This document shows positions 56,700 through 64,000 of a DNA stretch of 64,000 nt, piece by piece; position 1 is the first letter of the stretch, and each line of letters opens with the position of its first letter. Source of the stretch: Capsicum annuum (taxonomy: Eukaryota; Streptophyta; Magnoliopsida; Solanales; Solanaceae); assembly GCF_002878395.1 (NCBI RefSeq), contig NC_061118.1, positions 90,736,360-90,800,359 of the forward strand. The letters run 5' to 3'. A program made the translations under genes and the position numbers. Below the pieces are notes generated by a model. That model was not told where the DNA came from and did not search any database. It saw only the letters and a program-made list of their open reading frames with translations.

Positions 56700-57665
56700 G
56701 AGTTCACCTTTTTTTTGTAAAAGATCTATTTGTAGGATTCCTCATAGGAACCTTATGCATTTTCTGCTTTTGGTAAATATCTTCTATTGCACTTGCTCTT
56801 ATTTTTCATTTCTTTTTTGTAACTCTAAGTACAAAATTCAACAATCATCTTCATTGTGCCACTGTAATTTGCACCTCTTGCAATAGGACAAAAGAGCAAC
56901 ATGCTGGATTTTAATGTTTATAATTTTGTTCTCCTGATTTACATCATTTTCAATCTCCATGTATGCATACTCAGGTTTATATGCAAGCAAGTCCAGTTAA
57001 ATTTTACCCTAGAACAACTAGGATGAGTCTTGTTGATGGTTGCTGAATTCAAATGGAGAGGTTTTCCAACTGCTGAAGCCAGTAAAAATAATACCTCTTT
57101 AACAAAGAAAGTAGGTAGAAGATCTGGGAATGAAATCCAAGTGGCCACCTTTGATGTTTCTTCCTTTGGCATGAAGTTTGCATCATATATAAATGGACGC
57201 ATTTGATATACATATCCATCCTTGCAATTATGTAATAAACATTTTTCGCTAACATAGTTATGTAATCCTCAATCCATTCAAATCTCATTAGCATATGTTT
57301 ATTTTTCAATAGACCTATTTTACATTCATTTGTAATGCTACATTATTTTGAAATTAATTCCCTAAGTTCTCCAATGTCAGGACAGTCGTGTAAAAATTTA
57401 CCAACAACAGCGAATTGTAAATTCTCAATTATATTCACTCTATTCACTTCATGCTCAGTCCACTTGAATGTATGAATACCATCTATATAAGCAGCTTTTT
57501 TCACATGAATGGGCTCAACGTCAAAAACTTTCCCATTAGAGGTTGTACTCTTCAATAAATCAACAAACGTTCTTTTAGGGCTAGTAACTTCCTCTTCATG
57601 GTTTTTTAGTATTTTGAAGGGTGGTAGTCTTATTTGGAAGATGAGAGAATTGGGTTAAGGATAGT
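56700..57665 (-). pseudogene. LINE ORF1, DUF4283-like with CCHC remnant
   Basis: Minus-strand ORF1. 57555-57343 reads GIHTFKWTEHEVNRVNIIEN and LQFAVVGKFLHDCPDIGELR, the start of the DUF4283 RNA-binding domain typical of Solanaceae LINEs. 57309-57049 continues with MRFEWIEDYITMLAKNVYYI, and a frame change leads to 57202-56939 with ATWISFPDLLPTFFVKEVLF and AVGKPLHLNSATINKTHPSC. A decayed CCHC knuckle lies near 56890-56850 (a CKLQWHNEDDC-like stretch). The probable start is near 57597 after a P-rich leader. Stops and at least two frameshifts. Stretch 55720-56700 is the strongly decayed ORF1 tail and start of ORF2. Confidence 0.75.
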
Positions 57666-57793
57666 GGTTCTACGCCAGTCGCTGGAGGTGGCTAGCCTCC
57701 CACCGTTGACATAGCAATTAACACTAGAATCTAGGGTTAGGGTGATGATTAGGCATTTGTAGTGTTACTTAGTACTCTCAGGATGTCACAATC

Positions 57794-59032
57794 GTTCATG
57801 CCAATGTATGAACTTATTTGTACTAGTAAACTCTAAGTTTATCATGACATGTGATTTTTGCTTTAGTAAACTTTTGATTTACTGTGACATAAATTTTATA
57901 TCAATAAACTCCTTGTTTATTATATCTTGTGATCTCACTATGCCCTAATAACTTTTCACATTAGTGTTTCTTATCATAGTAACTTGGATATATTCTATTT
58001 TCCAATTATTCTACCTCTTTTGTAGGTGGATTGTGATATCTTCACAACTAAAAACACATTCAAATTTATATACTATCACATTCACCCCGGGGTATAGATT
58101 TGTATTTATAATAATCAAAATGCGCATTCCCCTAGAATGGAATATAATTGTGCCTTAAGTATATCAAATTATGATAGCTTATAACCTCTTTCAAAAATAT
58201 TGCTAATTTAAGAGCAAATCGAGGCGTATATCTAATGTAGAGAATTTTTATTCTAATATATCTTATAATAATAATAAGTGTGTGAAAATATTATCACTAT
58301 TAATGATTATTATCATATTATCCCTCCATGCTTATATCCGTACGTTCAATCATTTGTCTTCTTTCAGATATATTGTGCACTGCTATCATATTCTTTGCAA
58401 GAAATGGAGCATGTTTAATAAGACAAATTTCATGTTTTTTCACCAAAAACACATTAGTTTACCTTAGCCATTGTTATATCATCAATATGGTGCATTGAGA
58501 TTCAAACTCAATGTCTTATCCATATAAAGTCATCTTAGGTCATAAATCGATGGGACTTAAACCCAACATCTTATCATCATGGTGCATCGAGACTCTAACT
58601 CGATCTCTTATCTTTTTATATGATGGTATTTGTATCCACGGTCTCATCACCCTAAACTAATAATATAATAGATCAGAGCATAATAGAATTCACCATGAAA
58701 CTCTAAAAAAATATAACAAATATAAATCCATACCTTTAAAGAAGGGAGGCAATAGACATATGTTACGTTTGTAGGTTATATAACAAATAATCAACCATAT
58801 TCTGTATTGTAGTTAAATATTATTTTTCAAAGCATAATATACTTTATTCTCCATAGCAATTGGTATATCTTTTATCAAACCCATGACTTGAACTTACTTT
58901 TACTACTTACTTAAAAATTGTTATGAGATTTTATAATCTCACTTTGCTTCGGCAGTTTTAACAAAGAAATAAATAATTTTATGATGCACAAGAAAAATAT
59001 CTGCTCAAAATGACAGAGTTCGTGCTGATAAT
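57794..59032 (-). mobile_element. Copia 5' internal region, no readable gene
   Basis: Minus-strand continuation of the copia element beyond the LINE. No gag domain is readable. Three related phrases lie at 58482-58610: ATGGTGCATTGAGATTC, AAATCGATGGGACTTAAACC and ATGGTGCATCGAGACTC, each followed by (C)TC(A/G)AT or AACAT and (C)TCTTATC. On the minus strand the text ATTATCAGCACGAACTCTG near 59030 is the junction of LTR and leader common in this copia type. Plus frames at 57964-58158 and 58282-58467 are not supported. Confidence 0.5.
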
Positions 59033-59430
59033 GTGTAATGAAATATAAAGTAAGAACAAAAAAAATTAAGAGAGAAGAGAGGAGTCTTCTTTATTTCTCA
59101 TGAGGAATTCTTGAGGGGTCTTTTACAATGAAGGGAAATCCCTATATTTATAGGGAAAATCTAACTTTATTCCAAAAGTTGGGATTTCTAACTTTTTCAC
59201 AAATAGACATTGCCTATATATGATAATACATTTATAACACTTTAAATATAATAAATTTAATGCCATAAAAAATATTGGGTTCTACGTGTATATGTGAATG
59301 GAAAATGGAGGAAAAAGTGAAGTAATTATTCACGTAAAGGAAGTAAAGTTCTCCAACATTAGTAGGAGAAAGGAACTTTCTTATGCTTATATTGAGATGC
59401 ATTCCTTCATGTAGATAGGTAGGCAAAAAT
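59033..59430 (-). mobile_element. 5' LTR of the copia element
   Basis: Minus strand. A TATAAATA box lies at about 59147-59154, followed by GGGATTTCCCTTCATTG and the leader GAAATAAAGAAGACTCCTCT to the end near 59033. The LTR start is not fixed; a plausible one is near 59280 (CGTAGAACCCAATATTT on the minus strand), so the given limit is generous. It supplies the promoter of the minus-strand copia element that holds the LINE. Confidence 0.5.
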
Positions 59431-59439
59431 AAGACATGC

Positions 59440-60230
59440 CTCTCACCGTCGTTGTCTTCGCTCACTTGGCTTCAGCTTTGGTATCGGCTTTGGATTTATC
59501 CAAAAATCTAATAGAAAATTTTTTCTTCATTTATGGACGTACTCACAATGCACCTCGAAGGGACGTGACCCTTCAAGGTACTGCTTTCAACAAAATAACA
59601 ATTGCAGGTCGAGCGTAGAACAAACCAGAACATTCTGGTTTGTGTCAAACGCTACCTGTGCGCGCAGATGCAGCACAGGTCAGGTGCAGATACAGCGCAG
59701 ATAGGTGACGTTTCTGAAACAGTGCACTGTTCGGTGAATCTTTGCTTCCTTTATAAAGCAATACCTTTTGGCTATAAATACCTGAATTTTTCCTCAAGTA
59801 AAGATACGAATTTTGAGTTGATAAACATCTTCTTCTTCTAAAAACTATAGTGTGATCTTCAAATCATTGAGTGAGTTCAAAGTTCAGAAAATTTGAGGTA
59901 CCGCTATTTTTTGAAGTGAATCATTTTATCCGGGGAGGAAAGATTCCATGAACCTCGGATACTTAAGGAAAATAAATTTCTTAAGGAAAGACCATAAATT
60001 TGATAGACTTGATTCTATCGTTTCTATCTTCATCTTGTTTTCTTTCTTTTGAGTTTGGTCTTACTATTTTTTTAGAAAATGGTAGAAACTTCATTTTGAT
60101 AGTTCGTTTGAAGTTGTTGGAACTTCTTGTAGTTCTTGAACTTGTTCTTGAACTTAATGTTGAAGTTCATATTGATAAATATAAATTTTATACATAGAGA
60201 TAACAAAAAATGCATTGGGTGATGAATAAT
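59440..60230 (+). mobile_element. LTR-like promoter fragment, plus strand
   Basis: A CTATAAATACC box at 59773-59782, a leader with CTTCTTCTTCTAAAAAC, then TTTATCCGGGGAGGAAAGATT at 59927 (written in part) and ATAAATTTGATAGACTTGA at 59995 resemble R/U5 of Solanaceae copia LTRs. CGCAGATGCAGCACAGG and AGATACAGCGCAGATAGG at 59665-59704 form a short GC-rich repeat in U3. Limits are approximate and no internal region follows. Plus frames at 59436-59618, 59602-59841 and 60000-60197 are not convincing genes. Confidence 0.4.
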
Positions 60231-60239
60231 ATTTAGGGT

Positions 60240-61330
60240 AAATGACATGAATCCCATTAGTTTGCTATTTTATTATCCTCTCTCCTGGTCTTCTTATTTA
60301 ATTTTTCTCTCTCCTGAATTTTAATTATTCATATACATAACTAGATGCCGATATACATTACTTGTGTATTTCTAACTGATTTCACTATAATTAAGAAAAT
60401 AAAACATCTACGTATCTCTAACTGATTTCACTATAATTAAGAAAATAAAACATCTACCTTAAATACATAACACAATTTATGCTATATTTATGAAATTGTG
60501 ATTAATGGATCCCTTAAATTCAGTAACAACTTTTCAATTTTAAAATTTTGAAACATCAATTAATTTCAACGATCAGAATTAGAGATTGAGGAATCTCGGG
60601 TTGATTTCGGCAATTGCATCTGAATTGCATCCCCTGTAATAATATACATTGCAAATCAATATTAGTTTAATATGCAACAAAACTTCAATAAAAAATTTCA
60701 AAACTTGAAAACAAAAAAACACGCTTAATATTCATGCCTAATATTCTTTCATATACTTATCACTGCTATGTATATGTTATGAAAAAAAAAAAACAGCAGT
60801 CCAGCAGTATCTGTTTCAACACATATACATAACAGAATTATGTATATGGATTTATATACATAATTGTGATATGTATAACACTATGCATAGCATATACATA
60901 ATTTTGTAACGTATATCTACTAAAATAAATAGTCCATCAGTGTTTGTTTCACCACATATACATGACAAAATTAAAGTATATACGCTCATGTACATAATAA
61001 TGTTATGTATATGGAATGAAGTAACAAGCAAAATAAATAGATTCAAAAATTTATATACTCTAGCATGAGAAGACGGAGTCATGATGTTCGCTCCTTGCTC
61101 TAAACGCTTAACTTCACCACCGGCGACGACGGCGATATCGAAAGATGGTTCACCGTCGTTGACTGTCGTTGACTGATGGAGCGGCGATATCGAAAGATGG
61201 TTCACTTTGATTGAATTTGGGGTTTTCAACCCATCCCTCTTTGTCTCCTTTGCCCTCCTCCCTCAGCTAACTACCATTTTCTTTGGTAGTGGGGGATAGT
61301 GGGTCTACTGCAAAAAAAAATGGAAGGATC
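60240..61330. other. AT-rich stretch with palindromic TATACATA words and a gene-like fragment
   Basis: Mostly AT-rich with many copies of TATACATAA and its complement TTATGTATA (60330-61010). On the minus strand 61229-60852 is a 125-codon frame: its first 60 residues contain an internal duplication (NHLSIS.. and PSFDIAVVAGGEVKRLEQG), the rest is AT-driven and membrane-like. I do not recognise it. A 24-bp phrase CGGCGATATCGAAAGATGGT occurs at 61129 and 61181. It could be a captured gene fragment or the end of a DNA transposon, but no inverted repeat or target duplication was found. Confidence 0.3.
60371..60460. repeat. Two 46-bp tandem units
   Basis: TCTAACTGATTTCACTATAA starts units at 60371 and 60417, both continuing TTAAGAAAATAAAACATCTA. 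Nearly identical over 43 bp. Confidence 0.85.
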
Positions 61331-61554
61331 CTTTAATAAACGCCATGATTTTGGCAAAATGGGTTATGGGTACGAAAAAAATAATGTAGATTTGTTTATT
61401 TTTAATGTATATATTATGTATGTATGTAGAAAGATAATGATGAGGAGTTTGATGCAAACATGATTGTAAATTTAAAGTTGGTAACTTTTTGAATGTGGCT
61501 CTTTGATTGTTGGTATTTTTTAAGGCAAAAAAGCTTATAAGTGGGAAGGTTGAG

Positions 61555-61556
61555 TG

Positions 61557-61599
<43 letters not shown>

Positions 61600-61635
61600 T
61601 GTGTATACATATATATATATACATATGTATATATA
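61555..61635. repeat. (TA)n microsatellite
   Basis: A pure TA run of about 38 bp at 61555-61592, followed by imperfect TATACATATATG repeats to about 61635. Confidence 0.9.
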
Positions 61636-61639
61636 TCTG

Positions 61640-62460
61640 AATTATAGAGAGAGAAATTATAAAAATAGGATATTTGTAATTAGTTTGGAATTTGAGAGAT
61701 TGTGTAATAATAGAAAGTAAAGTTGTATTTTAAAGTAATTTTGCTTAATATTTAATAGCAAAGATAAAATGAATATAAAAAATAAATTATTTATTAATTT
61801 TAAATTAAATAAATTAAATATTTATTTTTAATATAATGAATAAGTAAAAATAAATCGAGAAAGTAGGTACCACTCTTAAAAGGACATCATTTTTGTAATG
61901 TCAAAGCTACGACTTTATTTGGCAAATGGTTTTGACCTTGATTTTTTCTTTCCTGCGGAAAAGTTTCATTTACCACTCTAAAAATACATTTTTGTATGTC
62001 AAAAGTGTGCACCAATCTTAATTGATCATCGATACAATATCTGACAAAAGCGCGCCCCGATCGTAATTGTCATTTTAATAAGTTAACAATTAAATTATGC
62101 TTATCGAATATTAACAATTTCAAGACGCACCAATATGAAGAGTTAAAAAGAAAATATATGTAAATCTAGTTGAACTTAATCTTTCTTTATAATTATTTTT
62201 AAAATAATTTTTTCATGTTAGCATTTAAACGTATGATGTAGTGATCAATGAAATGAATACTAATTTGGCAAACTAATCCAATATGAGCAAAAAATACTTT
62301 TTATATCAATAAGATGTGGTATATGATAGAATAGAATCATGGGTAAATTTAACACTGCAAACTCATTTTATCTAAACTCGATACATTAAAACATCACGGT
62401 GTGTTTATAAAGATTAAATGTATGCGCTTTTAAATAGGATTCTTTCATCTTAATTAGACG
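61640..62460. other. AT-rich intergenic stretch
   Basis: No coding or recognised element. Two similar phrases, GTACCACTCTTAAAAGGACATCATTTTTGTAATGTCAAA (61867, given in part) and TACCACTCTAAAAATACATTTTTGTATGTCAAA (61971), lie about 104 bp apart, suggesting an old local duplication. Confidence 0.4.
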
Positions 62461-62469
62461 TTTCGAATT

Positions 62470-63760
62470 CAAGCTTTCAATAGAATTTTTTTTCTAAAAT
62501 AAATAATATTTTCTTTATCTGTCTAATATATTAACAATATTTGTTTGACTTTACTTATCCAGTTTACAAAATCAAAAGATAGTTTGTTATTTTATATTTA
62601 TGTTATCCTTATTATTAAACACTATTTATTTTTTAATATTTAAATGACTTATAATTAATATAAGTGATATAATTAATTATTTTTTATTTATTATTTTATT
62701 TTTGTAAAACAGTGTGCCAAGTTAAACGCGAATGAATAAGTAAAGCAGTGACAAAAGGAGGACGCAAATTCCAATTGGTTGTGGTTTGAGTGAATACTAG
62801 TGGCATGGCGACCAAGCTAAGCACGGTCTAATATTTAGACTTTATTTTTCTTTTTAATTCGTCCCAAAAAGAATGTCAGTTTTATATTTAAAAAATAATT
62901 TAATTTTAAAAGATCTTACACAGTTCATTTTTACTATAATATTTGTTATATCTGAAATATTCACAGATATTATTATTGAAAAGTATTTTATTCGTGTATT
63001 TTTAATGTATTATTTTATATTTATTTTATTCTTATTATTAAATATTATTTATTTTCTAAGTCATTTAAATAACTAATTAGAAGTGATATAGTAAAATTAT
63101 TATAAAAGTATTTGTGAAAAAATATAAGTGAGCTGCATATAAGGCGTCAAATTTATTCATTTTGTGTTTTTTTTTAATTAAATATTATTAACTTTTAATA
63201 ACTAGATAACTTATAATAATTAATTAAATATAATATAATAAAATCATGACTGAAACAGCTGAAGCAAATAGGTCGATCATGAGATGTCTGCTTCAGCCGC
63301 TACATCCCCAAATGTAATATAGTAATTCTCTTATATTATAAGAGGCAATGAGTAGCTTAAGGATGTCCTCCTTGCCTATCAAATATCTATTTGCTCCGTA
63401 ATTTTACTATATCACCACTAATTAACTATTATATATCATTTGTATATTAGAAAATTAATACTAATATTTAATAAAAAAGTAAATAAACATTTATGATATA
63501 TCTGTTTCAGCTGTTTCAACCGTAATTTTGCTATATCACCCCTAATTAATTATTATAAGTCGTTTAAGTATTAAAAATTAATAATATTTAATAAAAAGAT
63601 AAAATAGACATAAAATAATAAATGAATTCTTTATGTTTTAAATTAACTTGATGTTTTATATGAGACCCACTTAAATTTTTTCATCAAGTATTTTTATAGC
63701 AATTTTGTCATATCACTTCTAATTAGTTATTATGAGCCATTTAAGACATGTGTGCTTCGC
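62470..63760. repeat. Cluster of related AT-rich direct and inverted repeats (MITE-like)
   Basis: A phrase of the type CGTAATTTT(A/G)CTATATCACC, then CTAATTAA(C/T)TATTAT, occurs at 63396, 63521 and, more diverged, 63705. Its inverse (CTAATTAGAAGTGATATAGT, then AAAATTATTATAAAAG) occurs at 63073. A second pair, CTTATTATTAAACACTATTTATT near 62607 and 63030, is direct. GAAACAGCTGAAGCAAATA (63253) and TCTGTTTCAGCTGTTTCAA (63502) are inverted. Together they look like overlapping copies of a small, high-copy MITE-like element. No transposase and no clear target duplication seen. Confidence 0.5.
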
Positions 63761-63987
63761 TACTTCATTCATGATATTTGATTGACTTTCGAAATTATAT
63801 CAGGGTCACTTAAATTGGAATACAATAAAAAGTATTACAAATCACAGTAATTAAAAACTTAAATTATTTTTAAAATATAATTTAACAATGCCACAAAAGT
63901 TTGACAAGAAGAGAATATTATAATTACAATAGCTGACGGCTTAAATAGTAAATTACATTGTTAAAAAAGTATTATAAATTAAAATAG

Positions 63988-64000
63988 CTACAACAACAAC
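63988..64000 (-). mobile_element. Tail of a probable SINE at the window edge
   Basis: The window ends CTACAACAACAAC, the complement of a GTTGTTGTTG tail. In this genome that is how TS/SolS-type SINEs end (compare 44672-44690), so a minus-strand SINE probably begins here and continues outside. Only 13 bases are visible. Confidence 0.35.

Larger units (their letters stand above)
47928..57782 (-). mobile_element. L1-type LINE, full-length-like, split by a solo LTR
   Basis: Minus-strand non-LTR retrotransposon of about 7.2 kb once the inserted LTR (52183-54832) is subtracted. The 3' end is a short A tract (T run at 47928-47935) and the insertion is flanked by ATGTCACAGTC (47917-47927) and ATGTCACAATC (57783-57793), an 11-bp target-site duplication with one change. 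Domain order from the 5' end: ORF1 with a DUF4283-like domain, endonuclease, RT, a zinc-finger-like RVT region, and RNase H. All are broken by stops. It is inserted in a minus-strand copia element. Confidence 0.85.

Noticed and set aside
60237..61376. Possible Mutator-like element between GGGTAAATGACATGAATCCC and the reverse complement of GGCAAAATGGGTTATGGG
   Set aside because: The two ends do not pair beyond a few bases and no target duplication was found.
57800..64000. Host gene in the less transposon-dense right end
   Set aside because: No exon-like open frame with recognisable protein content, only LTR pieces, AT-rich repeats and short composition-driven frames.

Overview
The window looks like a heterochromatic or otherwise repeat-rich stretch of a plant nuclear genome, most likely Solanaceae. 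The pointers are a SINE 3' end of the TS/SolS type with a TTG tail, Del/Tekay-type Ty3-Gypsy LTRs of 2-2.7 kb, Athila-like Ty3-Gypsy elements primed by tRNA-Asp, a plant L1-type LINE with a DUF4283-like ORF1, and a non-autonomous Mutator-like element. I see no intact host gene, no tRNA or rRNA gene and no CRISPR array. Every long coding signal belongs to a transposable element and is broken by stops or frameshifts, so coding entries are given as pseudogenes. Family names rest on recognised motifs, not on a database search.

Layout. 1-5.8 kb: Athila-like element A (minus): linker, protease, gag, tRNA-Asp PBS and a 5' LTR split by a solo LTR. 5.8-9.35 kb: Del/Tekay element (minus): gag, tRNA-iMet PBS, 5' LTR. 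9.35-13.09 kb: copia (SIRE-like) 3' region with three tandem PPT/LTR-start modules and one LTR. 13.09-17.0 kb: plus-strand Athila-like remnant E: RNase H, integrase, a promoter/intron-like region, and the N-terminal half of an env-position ORF. 17.0-24.4 kb: plus-strand Athila-like element C: LTR end, PBS, gag, protease, RT, then a deletion, 3' UTR, PPT and LTR start; a solo Del LTR sits in its gag. 24.4-32.2 kb: minus-strand Athila-like element B: LTR, PBS, gag, protease, a promoter-like region and an env-position ORF. 32.2-36.4 kb: plus-strand element D, the 3' half of the E/C family with its 3' LTR. 36.4-43.3 kb: minus-strand env-position ORF and leader of a third family, split by a solo Del LTR and a 1.2-kb Mutator-like element. 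43.4-45.5 kb: LTR pieces, a SINE, and an LTR with a tRNA-Lys PBS. 45.8-59.4 kb: a minus-strand copia element split by a LINE of about 7.2 kb, itself split by a 2.65-kb solo LTR. 59.4-64 kb: AT-rich sequence with an LTR-like promoter, small tandem and inverted repeats, and the tail of a probable SINE at the edge.

Taken together this is a fossil layer cake: many insertions, then decay, solo-LTR formation and internal deletions. The most interesting pattern is that in three Athila-like families the env-position ORF is preceded by what looks like its own promoter, leader and intron, and that this region carries the same short self-complementary words as the LTR U3 regions.
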